Assembly: GCA_963745175.1 (NCBI GenBank)
Contig: CAVUWK010000005.1
Location: 558,001 to 622,000 of the forward strand
Origin: Bog-473 sp963745175
GTDB lineage: Bacteria > Actinomycetota > Acidimicrobiia > Acidimicrobiales > RAAP-2
Direction: 5' to 3'
Length of the DNA: 64,000 nucleotides
Part shown: positions 8,090 through 15,800 of the stretch, one piece after another
Layout of the letters: the number at the start of each line of letters is the position of its first letter
Position numbering within the stretch: position 1 is the first letter of the stretch
The notes under the pieces: model-generated
Database searches by the model: none
What the model was told of the DNA's origin: nothing
The model's input: the letters and a program-made list of their open reading frames with translations, nothing else
Translations under genes and position numbers: made by a program

Positions 8090-9799
8090 CTAGGAGGCGT
8101 GGAGCAGCCCGAAGACGACCGAATCGTAGAGGGCCTGCCAGCTGGCCTCAATGATGTTCTCCGACACTCCGATGGTGGTCCAGGTCCGTTGCCCGTCGGT
8201 CGTGTCCACCAGGACCCGGGTGACGGCGCCCGTCCCCCGGCCCGTGTCGAGGACGCGTACCCGGTAGTCCGTCAGGTGGATGTGGTCGAGCGCCGGGAAC
8301 TTGGCCCCGATGGCGCCACGCAGGGCCCCGTCCAGTGCGTTGACCGGACCGTTGCCCTCAGCGACGGCGACGATGCGCTCCTGCCCCACGTGGACCTTCA
8401 CCGTGGCCTCGGTCGTGATCCCGGGCGTGTCGTCCGCCTCCCCGCCCGCCGCGGAGGCGTGGGCCTCGTAGTGCTGGCCGTGGTCCGTGATGACCCGGAA
8501 GGACTCCACCGTGAAGTAGTCCGCCACCCACCCGGTCGCCCGGCGTAGCAACAGCTCCAGGGAGCCGTCGGCCACCTCGAAGTGGTACCCCTCGTGCTCC
8601 AGCCGCTTGAGCTCGTCGAGCACCCTGCCGATGACCTCGCCGTCGAGCTCGAGCCCGAGCTCGTCCGCCTTCATGGCCAGCGTCGATCGGCCGGCCATCT
8701 CCGACACGACGACGCGGGTGCCATTGCCCACGAGATTCGGCTCCACGTGCTCGTAGAGGTCGGCGCTGCGGGCCACGGCACTGGCGTGCAGGCCGCCCTT
8801 GTGCGCGAAGACCGAGTTGCCCACGTAGGGCTGCTGCGGGTTGGGTGCGATGTTGACCAGCTCGGCGATGTGGTGCGCCACGGGCGTCAGCCGCTCCAGC
8901 CGGTCGGCCGGGATGGTGCGGATGTTGAGCTTGAGCGACAGGTTGGGGATGGCAGCCGACAGGTCCGTGTTGCCCGCCCGCTCGCCGTAGCCGTTGATGC
9001 ACCCTTGCACCTGCGTCGCTCCCGCCTGCACGGCCACCAGGGAGTTGGCCACCGCACAGCCGGCGTCGTTGTGGCAGTGAATGCCGAGCTGCGCGCTCGT
9101 GCGGGTCCGCACGTCGGCGACGGCCTGCCCCACGTCGTCGGGCAGCGAGCCGCCGTTCGTGTCGCACAACACCAGCGCCTCGACGCCCGCTTCCTCCGCC
9201 GCTGCCAGCACGGACAGCGCGAAGTCGGGGTTTTGCCGGTAGCCATCGAAGAAATGCTCGGCGTCGAGGAAGACGCGCAGGTCGTGCTCGCGCAAATACC
9301 GCACGGAGTCGGCCACCATCGCCACCGCCTCGTCGAGGGAGGTGCGCAACGCCTCGGCGACGTGGCGGTCCCACGACTTGGCCACGATGCAGGCGATCGG
9401 CGCCCCGGCTGACACCAGGTTGGCCAGGACGGCGTCCGTCTCGGCCTTCACCCCGGCCCGCCGGGTTGAGCCGAACGCGACCAGCGTCGCGCTGCCGAGC
9501 GTCAGCTCCTTCTTGGCCCGGGCGAAGAACTCGATGTCCTTGGGGTTGGCTCCGGGCCAGCCCCCCTCGATGAAGGTGACGCCGAGGTGGTCGAGCTGTT
9601 CGGCCACTCGCAGCTTGTCGTCCACCGTGAGCGAGAGGCCCTCCTGCTGGCTGCCGTCCCGGAGGATGGTGTCGAAGATGTCGACCGCCTCGGGCAGCTC
9701 AGGGACCTCGTAGTCGTGAGCATGGGCGCTGTGGCCATGCGCGTGGGCGTGCCGTGCCCCGCCGTGGCTGTGCGCTTCCCCCCCGCCGTCAGTCGACAT
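8090..9799 (-). CDS. cimA: (R)-citramalate synthase CimA
   Basis: This 569-residue protein condenses acetyl-CoA with pyruvate to citramalate, the first step of threonine-independent isoleucine synthesis. FDTILRDGSQQEGLSLTVDD near residue 42 is the metal-binding catalytic entry of the LeuA/homocitrate family. GIHCHNDAGCAVANS and NGYGERAGNTD follow in the TIM barrel, and the C-terminal regulatory domain contains GNGPVNALDGALR. The GGWPGANPKD pattern and size are of the CimA subgroup rather than LeuA. Residues 10-28 hold eight His residues, an unusual metal-binding-like extension. The start overlaps the ilvE stop by 11 bases, in the operon leuB-ilvE-cimA. Confidence 0.88.
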   Translation of the reverse strand: MSTDGGGEAHSHGGARHAHAHGHSAHAHDYEVPELPEAVDIFDTILRDGSQQEGLSLTVDDKLRVAEQLDHLGVTFIEGGWPGANPKDIEFFARAKKELTLGSATLVAFGSTRRAGVKAETDAVLANLVSAGAPIACIVAKSWDRHVAEALRTSLDEAVAMVADSVRYLREHDLRVFLDAEHFFDGYRQNPDFALSVLAAAEEAGVEALVLCDTNGGSLPDDVGQAVADVRTRTSAQLGIHCHNDAGCAVANSLVAVQAGATQVQGCINGYGERAGNTDLSAAIPNLSLKLNIRTIPADRLERLTPVAHHIAELVNIAPNPQQPYVGNSVFAHKGGLHASAVARSADLYEHVEPNLVGNGTRVVVSEMAGRSTLAMKADELGLELDGEVIGRVLDELKRLEHEGYHFEVADGSLELLLRRATGWVADYFTVESFRVITDHGQHYEAHASAAGGEADDTPGITTEATVKVHVGQERIVAVAEGNGPVNALDGALRGAIGAKFPALDHIHLTDYRVRVLDTGRGTGAVTRVLVDTTDGQRTWTTIGVSENIIEASWQALYDSVVFGLLHAS

Positions 9800-10718
9800 G
9801 GTCCAACCAGTCCTTGTACTGGTCCACTTCGCCCCGGACGGTGGCGAAGTAGATCTGCTGGATCTCCTTGGTGATGCGGCCCGGGTGCCCCGGACCGACC
9901 GGGCGGTCGTCGACGGCGCGGATCGGGACGACCTCGGCGGCGGTGCCGGTGAGGAAGGCTTCGTCGGCCAGGTAGAGGTCGGTGCGGATGATGGGCTCGT
10001 GGCGGACCTCGTAGCCGAGGTCGCGCGCGATGGTCTCGACGGAGTCCGCCGTGATGCCCTCGAGCGCGCCGGCGTCCGACGTCGGCGGCGTGCTAAGCAC
10101 GCCGTCGCGCACGATGAAGATGTTCTCCCCGGTGCACTCGCTGACGTTGCCGTTGGGGGCGAGGAGAATCGCCTCGTCGTAGCCCGCGTTGAGCGCCTCC
10201 ACCTTGGCCAGGGAGGAGTTGGCGTACATCCCCGTGCCCTTGGCCGCCGTCGGCACCGCGTTGGGGTCGTGGCGCCGCCACGAGCTGATCTTGCACGACA
10301 CGCCGTTGGCGATGCCCTCGTCGCCCAGGTAAGTCCCCCAGGGCCAGGCGGCCACCGAGACGTTGACCGGGCAGGGCAGCGGGTTCAGGCCCATCTCGCC
10401 GTAGCCGAGATAGATGAGGGGACGGAGGTAGCAGCCTTCGTTGAGGCCGTTGGCCCGGACGACCAGGCGCGTGGCCTCGATGATCTCGTCCACGGTGTAC
10501 GGCACGTCGATCATGAAGATCTTGGCCGAGGCGAACAAGCGGCGAATGTGGTCGCCCAGCCGGAAGACCGCGACCCCGCGGTTCGTCGGGTAGGCCCGGA
10601 TGCCCTCAAAGACGCCGGAGCCGTAGTGCATGGTGTGGGTCAGCACGTGCACTGTGGCCTTGTCCCAGTCGACGAGCTCGCCGTCCATCCAGATCTTCTC
10701 GGTCGGGGTGATGGGCAT
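9789..10718 (-). CDS. ilvE: branched-chain amino acid aminotransferase IlvE
   Basis: A 309-residue class IV PLP aminotransferase that makes Leu, Ile and Val from their 2-oxo acids with glutamate. I use the ATG at 10718 (MPITPTEKIWMDGELVDW), six bases after the leuB stop; the longer open frame upstream is antisense shadow of leuB. HTMHYGSGVFEGIRAYPT is the family N-terminal signature. The PLP region is around NSSLAKVEALNAGYDEAILL, and CTGENIFIVRDG with TPPTSDAGALEGITADS is the class IV signature. It lies second in leuB-ilvE-cimA. Confidence 0.92.
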   Translation of the reverse strand: MPITPTEKIWMDGELVDWDKATVHVLTHTMHYGSGVFEGIRAYPTNRGVAVFRLGDHIRRLFASAKIFMIDVPYTVDEIIEATRLVVRANGLNEGCYLRPLIYLGYGEMGLNPLPCPVNVSVAAWPWGTYLGDEGIANGVSCKISSWRRHDPNAVPTAAKGTGMYANSSLAKVEALNAGYDEAILLAPNGNVSECTGENIFIVRDGVLSTPPTSDAGALEGITADSVETIARDLGYEVRHEPIIRTDLYLADEAFLTGTAAEVVPIRAVDDRPVGPGHPGRITKEIQQIYFATVRGEVDQYKDWLDHVD

Positions 10719-10723
10719 GGCGG

Positions 10724-11764
10724 CTACAGCCTTTCTGCGATGGCGTCGCCCACGGCGGTGGTGGAGAGCGCTTCGGCGGACGATGACGGCGTTGACATGG
10801 AATCGGCCTGGGCGTCGAGGGCCTTGAGGATGCGCCCGGCGGCGTCGGCCTCGCCGAGATGCTCGAGCATCAGTGCGGCCGAGTGGATGGCGGCCAGGGG
10901 GTTGGCGATGCCCTTGCCCGCGATGTCGTGAGCGGCGCCGTGCACCGGCTCGAAGAGGGACGGGCCGGTTCGGGCCGGATTGAGATTGGCCGAGGCCGCG
11001 AAGCCGATGCCGCCGGCGACGGCGCCGGCGAGGTCGGTGAGGATGTCGCCGAAGAGGTTGTCGGTGACGATCACGTCGTAGCGCTTCGGCTGCTCCACCA
11101 AATAGATGCAGGCGGCATCGACGTGGTTGTAGTCCCAGTCCACGTCGGGGTAGTCGCCGGACACCTCGGTGACGGTGCGGTTCCACAGGTCGCCGGCGAA
11201 GGTCAGCACGTTCGTCTTGTGCACGAGCGTGAGGTGGTTGTTGCGCCGGCCGGCCAGCTCGAAGGCGAAGCGCACGCAGCGCTCCGCGCCCATACGCGTG
11301 TTCACCGAGCCCTGGGTGGCCACCTCGAACGGAGTCCCCTTGCGCAGGAACCCGCCCTCGCCGGCGTAGGTCCCCTCCGTGTTCTCCCGCACCACCGCGA
11401 AGTTCGCGCCCTCGGCGATCGACCCCGGCACCCCTTTGAAGGGACGCAGGTTGACGTAGAGGTCCAGCTCGAACCGGATCTTGAGCAGGAGGCCACGCTC
11501 GAGCGTGCCCGGTGGGACGGATGTGTCGCCGACGGGTGGACCCACGGCGCCGAGGAGGATGGCGTCGAAGCCTCGGAGCTTCTCCAGCGTCTCGTCCGAG
11601 AGAACCGTGCCGTCGCGCAGGTAGCGGGCGGCCCCGAGGTCGAAGTCGGTCGTGTCCAGGTCCACCCCGGACGCGGCGACGACCTTGAGCGCCTCGGCGC
11701 TGACCTCCGGCCCGATGCCATCCCCGCCGATGACTGCGACCCGATGTCTGCTGCCCTTGCTCAC
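10724..11764 (-). CDS. leuB: 3-isopropylmalate dehydrogenase LeuB
   Basis: A 346-residue NAD-dependent decarboxylating dehydrogenase of leucine synthesis, which also oxidises beta-methylmalate in the citramalate route. I chose the GTG at 11764 because AGAAAGG lies upstream and the product begins directly before VAVIGGDGIGPEV. Substrate residues are in VNLRPFKGVPG and VVRENTEGTYAG. The metal and NAD signature is VTDNLFGDILTDLAGAVAGG, and EPVHGAAHDIAGKGIANP is the C-terminal hinge. It is the first gene of the operon with ilvE and cimA, behind an attenuator with a Val/Ile leader peptide. Confidence 0.92.
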   Translation of the reverse strand: MSKGSRHRVAVIGGDGIGPEVSAEALKVVAASGVDLDTTDFDLGAARYLRDGTVLSDETLEKLRGFDAILLGAVGPPVGDTSVPPGTLERGLLLKIRFELDLYVNLRPFKGVPGSIAEGANFAVVRENTEGTYAGEGGFLRKGTPFEVATQGSVNTRMGAERCVRFAFELAGRRNNHLTLVHKTNVLTFAGDLWNRTVTEVSGDYPDVDWDYNHVDAACIYLVEQPKRYDVIVTDNLFGDILTDLAGAVAGGIGFAASANLNPARTGPSLFEPVHGAAHDIAGKGIANPLAAIHSAALMLEHLGEADAAGRILKALDAQADSMSTPSSSAEALSTTAVGDAIAERL

Positions 11765-11845
11765 TGTCCTGTGGTCCTTTCTGCGTGCGCTGCGTCTGAT
11801 GTCGTGCTCGTGGGGCCTACCCACCGCCGAAGCCGCCGGGAATTG

Positions 11846-11870
11846 AAAAACCGCCCACGCAGTGGACGGT
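11846..11870 (-). terminator. attenuator terminator upstream of leuB
   Basis: On the minus strand ACCGTCCAC-TGC-GTGGGCGGT forms a nine-base-pair hairpin with one G-U pair, followed directly by a T-run. It lies between the leader peptide (11898-11936) and leuB, where a transcription attenuator is expected. Confidence 0.8.
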
Positions 11871-11897
11871 TCGACGGCGCGCGGGGAGGGTGCGCGC

Positions 11898-11936
11898 CTA
11901 GTGAATAATGCCTACGAAGTGCTGGGAGCGGCCCAT
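11898..11936 (-). CDS. leader peptide of leuB-ilvE-cimA (MGRSQHFVGIIH)
   Basis: A 12-residue frame, MGRSQHFVGIIH, with ATG at 11936 and TAG at 11898-11900. It contains Val and two adjacent Ile codons just before its stop, and the terminator follows 27 bases later. A promoter fits upstream: TTGACG at 11969-11974, 17 bases, then GAGACT at 11946-11951. That places the transcription start at or near the ATG, so the leader may be read without a 5' UTR. Ile codons make sense because cimA and leuB supply the isoleucine route. Confidence 0.65.
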   Translation of the reverse strand: MGRSQHFVGIIH

Positions 11937-12082
11937 ATCCGCTCCAGTCTCTCGCGGCCGTGCCGTCCCGTCAACCAAGGCCGCACGGGGCGACCGCCAC
12001 CCCACGCGGGGCCGATTAGCCTTAGTCACCGCCGGCGCAGTGCACCGCACCGCCCGCAGATCCGCCCCTCGGAGGACCCGCC

Positions 12083-12583
12083 GTGACCAACGCTTCCGCA
12101 AACCAGACCGAGACGACCAAGTTGACCCAGGCCACCTACGAGCGCCTGACGGCCGAGCTCGAGGACCTGACCACCAGGGGCCGGGTCGAGATCGCCCAGG
12201 CGATCGAGTCCGCCCGGGCGCTCGGCGACCTGAGCGAGAACGGCGACTACCACGCGGCGAAGGACGCCCAGGGGAAGATGGAGTCGCGCGTCCGCCAACT
12301 GCAGGCGATGCTCAAGGAGGTCGAGATCGTCGACGAGTCGGGCTCGGACGACGGGTCCGTGTCCCTGGGCAGCACCGTCACCCTCCGCTACGAGGGTGAC
12401 GACGAGGACGACACGCAGCGGTTCTTCGTGGGGTCCATCGAGGAGCGGCAGGGGGACCTGCCGGTGATCTCCCCCAGCTCGCCGCTGGGCCAGGTGCTGG
12501 TGGGGCGGGGTGCCGGGGACACCGTCGAGTACAAGGCGCCGGGCGGCATGCTCAAGGTCCACATCGCAGCGGTCGATCGCTGA
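12083..12583 (+). CDS. greA: transcription elongation factor GreA
   Basis: A 166-residue RNA polymerase secondary-channel factor that stimulates cleavage of backtracked transcripts. The start is GTG at 12083 after a GGAGG site. The N-terminal coiled coil is seen in YERLTAELEDLTTRGRVEIAQ, with the acidic tip in ALGDLSENGDYHAAKDAQG, which holds the Asp/Glu pair. The C-terminal FKBP-like domain ends with ISPSSPLGQVLVGRGAGD. Its stop overlaps the leuC start as TGATG, so it is fused translationally to leuCD. It diverges from the leuB operon. Confidence 0.93.
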   Translation: MTNASANQTETTKLTQATYERLTAELEDLTTRGRVEIAQAIESARALGDLSENGDYHAAKDAQGKMESRVRQLQAMLKEVEIVDESGSDDGSVSLGSTVTLRYEGDDEDDTQRFFVGSIEERQGDLPVISPSSPLGQVLVGRGAGDTVEYKAPGGMLKVHIAAVDR

Positions 12584-13986
12584 TGGCCCCGCGTACGCTG
12601 ACCGAGAAGATCTGGGACGCCCACGTCGTCCACGCAGCCGAGGGCGAGCCGGACCTCCTCTTCATCGACCTCCACCTCCTGCACGAGGTCACCTCGCCCC
12701 AGGCCTTCGACGGGCTGCGCCTAGCGGGCCGCACCGTGCGCCGGCCCGACCTCTCCGTGGCGACGGCCGACCACAACGTCCCCACGACGGACATCGACAA
12801 GCCCGTGGCCGACCCGATCTCGGCCCAGCAACTGAAGGTGCTCGACGACAACACGGCCGAGTTCGGCATCACCTGCTACCCGATGGGGCACGCCAACCAG
12901 GGCATCGTCCACATCATCGGGCCTGAGCAGGGCTGGACCCAGCCGGGCATGACGATCGTCTGCGGCGACAGCCACACCTCCACCCACGGGGCCTTCGGCG
13001 CACTGGCCTTCGGCATCGGCACCAGCGAGGTGGAGCACGTGCTGGCCACCCAGACCCTGCCCCAGGTGCGTCCCAAGACGATGGCCGTGACCGTGGAGGG
13101 CGAGCTCGCACCCGGCGTATCGGCCAAGGACGTGGCGCTGGCCATCATCGGCACCATCGGCACAGGCGGGGGGATCGGTCACGTGATCGAGTACCGCGGG
13201 TCGGCCATCCGCGGCCTCTCCATGGAAGGCCGCATGACGCTGTGCAACATGTCGATCGAGGGTGGGGCGCGTGCGGGTCTCGTGGCCCCCGACGAGACCA
13301 CCTTCGCCTACGTGAAGGACCGCGACCGCGCCCCGCAAGGTGAGGACTGGGAGGCCGCTCTCGCCTACTGGCGCACCCTGCCCACCGACGACGGCGCCAC
13401 CTTCGACAAGGAGGTCGTGCTCGACGCGGCGATTATCACCCCGCACGTCACCTGGGGCACCAACCCGGCGCAGGTGGTGGCTGTCGCCGGGAACGTGCCG
13501 GACCCCGCGGCCATGGCCGACCCCGGCGACCGCGAATCCGCCGAGCGCGCCCTGGCCTACATGGGGCTCCAGGCCGGGACGCCGTTGCGCGACGTCAGCG
13601 TCGACACCGTGTTCCTGGGCAGCTGCACCAATTCGCGCATCGAGGACTTCCGGTCCGCCGCCGCCGTGCTGGAGGGCCGGACCGTGCACAGGGGGCTGCG
13701 GGCGCTCGCCGTGCCCGGGTCACACCGCGTGAAGGCCCAGGCCGAGGCGGAAGGGCTCGACAAGGTCTTCACCGCGGCAGGCTTCGAGTGGCGCGAGCCG
13801 GGTTGCTCCATGTGCCTCGCCATGAACCCCGACAAGCTCGCGGTGGGAGAGCGCTGCGCGTCCACCTCGAACCGCAACTTCGAAGGCCGTCAGGGCCGCG
13901 GCGGGCGCACGCACCTGGTCTCCCCCGCCGTCGCCGCTGCCACCGCCGTCGCGGGGACGTTCGCCACCCCGGAGGACCTGCCCTGA
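12583..13986 (+). CDS. leuC: 3-isopropylmalate dehydratase large subunit LeuC
   Basis: A 467-residue aconitase-family subunit which, with LeuD, isomerises 2- to 3-isopropylmalate and can process citramalate. The 4Fe-4S cysteines are visible: one in FLGSCTNSRIEDFRSA near residue 345 and two in PGCSMCLAMNPDKL near residues 406-409. The IVCGDSHTSTHGAFGALAFG active-site region is intact. The ATG at 12583 overlaps the greA stop, and the stop overlaps leuD, both as TGATG. Confidence 0.94.
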   Translation: MAPRTLTEKIWDAHVVHAAEGEPDLLFIDLHLLHEVTSPQAFDGLRLAGRTVRRPDLSVATADHNVPTTDIDKPVADPISAQQLKVLDDNTAEFGITCYPMGHANQGIVHIIGPEQGWTQPGMTIVCGDSHTSTHGAFGALAFGIGTSEVEHVLATQTLPQVRPKTMAVTVEGELAPGVSAKDVALAIIGTIGTGGGIGHVIEYRGSAIRGLSMEGRMTLCNMSIEGGARAGLVAPDETTFAYVKDRDRAPQGEDWEAALAYWRTLPTDDGATFDKEVVLDAAIITPHVTWGTNPAQVVAVAGNVPDPAAMADPGDRESAERALAYMGLQAGTPLRDVSVDTVFLGSCTNSRIEDFRSAAAVLEGRTVHRGLRALAVPGSHRVKAQAEAEGLDKVFTAAGFEWREPGCSMCLAMNPDKLAVGERCASTSNRNFEGRQGRGGRTHLVSPAVAAATAVAGTFATPEDLP

Positions 13987-14576
13987 TGGAACCCGTCGTC
14001 GTCGTGACCGGACGCGCTGTGCCCCTCGATCGCACGGACGTCGACACCGACCAGATCATCCCCTCGGACTGGCTGAAGCGGGTGGAGCGGACCGGCTTCG
14101 GAGCCGGCCTGTTCTCCGAGTGGCGGGACGACCGCGACTTCGTACTGAACAACCCCGATTTCGTGGGGGCGACGATCCTCGTGGCCGGGCACAACTTCGG
14201 CACGGGCTCGTCCCGCGAGCACGCCGTCTGGGCCTTGATGGACTTCGGGTTCCAGGCCGTTGTCTCGTCGCGCTTCGCCGACATCTTCCGCAACAACTCC
14301 ACCAAGCAGGGGCTGCTCCCGGTCCAGGTCACCGAGGAGCTCGACCGGGCCCTGCTCGACGCGGTGACGAAGGACCCGTCGCTCGAGCTCACGATCGACG
14401 TGGCCCGGGGCACCATCGAGGCGCCGGCGGCAGGGCTGGCCGGCACCTTCCCGCTCGACGAGTTCACGCGCGAGCGCCTGCTCAACGGGTGGGACGACAT
14501 CGGCCTGTCGCTGCGCCACGTGGACGAGATCGGCGACTTCGAGCGCGGGCGGCCCGCCTTCCTGCCTTCGGCCTGA
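13986..14576 (+). CDS. leuD: 3-isopropylmalate dehydratase small subunit LeuD
   Basis: A 196-residue swivelling-domain partner of LeuC. VDTDQIIPSDWLKRV near residue 18 and GHNFGTGSSREHAVWAL near residue 65 are the family substrate-loop motifs, followed by SSRFADIFRNNSTKQGLLPV. The ATG at 13986 shares its A with the leuC TGA. The longer reading frame that starts at 13788 is out of register with leuC and was rejected. Confidence 0.94.
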   Translation: MEPVVVVTGRAVPLDRTDVDTDQIIPSDWLKRVERTGFGAGLFSEWRDDRDFVLNNPDFVGATILVAGHNFGTGSSREHAVWALMDFGFQAVVSSRFADIFRNNSTKQGLLPVQVTEELDRALLDAVTKDPSLELTIDVARGTIEAPAAGLAGTFPLDEFTRERLLNGWDDIGLSLRHVDEIGDFERGRPAFLPSA

Positions 14577-14582
14577 GCGTCC

Positions 14583-15464
14583 ATGGTGACGTTCCGCCAG
14601 ATGACGGAGGAGGACGTGCCCGCTGCCGTGGCGGCGTTCGAGAGCGGGCTGCTGGGCATTGCCGCCGGTCACGGACTGCCGGTGACGGGCAACTCCATTC
14701 AGGACGAGCGCAGGCGTCTGGACCGCACCCGCCACTTCCTCGGCACGGACCCGGGCGGATCGTGGGTGGCCGAGGACGGCGGGACCGTCGTCGGCATGTC
14801 GCAATCGTTCGTGCGGGAGGACTACTGGATGCTGTCGCAGCTGGGGACGGTGCCAGGTCGTCAGGGTCGCGGCGTCGGCCGCGAACTGCTGCGGCTCGCC
14901 CTCGAGCACGGCGACCCGACCAGCCCGGGGACGATCCAGTGCTCCCGTGATCCCAAGGCGATGGCCCTCTACACGGGCTTCGGCTTCACCTTGCATCCGG
15001 TGGTGACGGCGTGGGGCCCGATGCGCCCCGGCTCGGTGCAGCGACCGCCCGATGTCGACCGCTACGAGCCCGACGAGGTCGGCGAGCGCGAGCTCGAGGT
15101 GGTCACGGCGATCGACCGCCAGGTGCGCGGCTCGGCCCGCCCCGTCGACATCGTGGCCATGCTGTCCCAGCCCGGGAACCGCCTGCTCCTCCACGCGGAC
15201 CAGGGTTATGCCGTCGCCAAGGACGAGCGCATCGTCACCCTCGGCGCCCGCCAGGAGGAGTCCGCCGCGCTGGTGCTGCGGGCGATGCTGGCCGAGGCAC
15301 CGGCGGGTGAGACGATCGAGATCAACTGGTTGACCTCGGCCCAGCAGTGGGCCGTGCGTGAGGTCGTGGCGGCGGGGATCGATCTCCGGCCGTACGGGCC
15401 GGTCATGGTCCGTGGCATGGACGGGCCGCCCAGCCCCTACATCCCGAGCGGTGGGTTCGGCTGA
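14583..15464 (+). CDS. GNAT family N-acetyltransferase with two GNAT-like halves
   Basis: A 293-residue protein starting six bases after leuD. The N-terminal GNAT domain has the acetyl-CoA loop LGTVPGRQGRGVGRELLRLAL (R-x-x-G-x-G/A) near residue 98, then CSRDPKAMALYTGFGF. The second half, about 150-293, keeps a GNAT-like fold without a clear Q/R-x-x-G-x-G loop, as in other duplicated actinobacterial acetyltransferases such as MshD. The substrate is unknown. It may ride on greA-leuCD read-through. Confidence 0.75.
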   Translation: MVTFRQMTEEDVPAAVAAFESGLLGIAAGHGLPVTGNSIQDERRRLDRTRHFLGTDPGGSWVAEDGGTVVGMSQSFVREDYWMLSQLGTVPGRQGRGVGRELLRLALEHGDPTSPGTIQCSRDPKAMALYTGFGFTLHPVVTAWGPMRPGSVQRPPDVDRYEPDEVGERELEVVTAIDRQVRGSARPVDIVAMLSQPGNRLLLHADQGYAVAKDERIVTLGARQEESAALVLRAMLAEAPAGETIEINWLTSAQQWAVREVVAAGIDLRPYGPVMVRGMDGPPSPYIPSGGFG

Positions 15465-15468
15465 GCGG

Positions 15469-15684
15469 CTAACAGGGTCGCCCGGGGTAGCAGGCGACAA
15501 CAGGCTGGGCGGGAACCGGGCTCGTGATCGGCGCCGGAACGACTTGGGTCTTCGCTCCGATGGCGGGGCCGGCGGCGAAGTGCACCGAGGCGACGACGAG
15601 GACCGCCACGAGGACGGCGGCGGCAACGATCACTGCAGCCAGGGTGCGGATGGTGCGGGTTGGGGGGAGGGCAATGGCCTGCAC
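15469..15684 (-). CDS. small membrane-anchored protein
   Basis: A 71-residue protein from the GTG at 15684, preceded by AAAGGAG at good spacing. It has one strong hydrophobic segment (LAAVIVAAAVLVAVLVVASV, residues 13-32), then a short Pro/Val-rich extracytoplasmic tail ending in CYPGRPC. I do not recognise a family. It converges with the GNAT gene, four bases away. Confidence 0.5.
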   Translation of the reverse strand: MQAIALPPTRTIRTLAAVIVAAAVLVAVLVVASVHFAAGPAIGAKTQVVPAPITSPVPAQPVVACYPGRPC

Positions 15685-15800
15685 GGTTCGTTCTCCTTTC
15701 GGGTTCGAGCCGGCATTCCGACTCTGATCGAAGGGTACGAAACGGACTCCTTCCTGCCATCGGGAGCCGCCACCCAATTTGGCGTCGGGTGGTCCCTACC

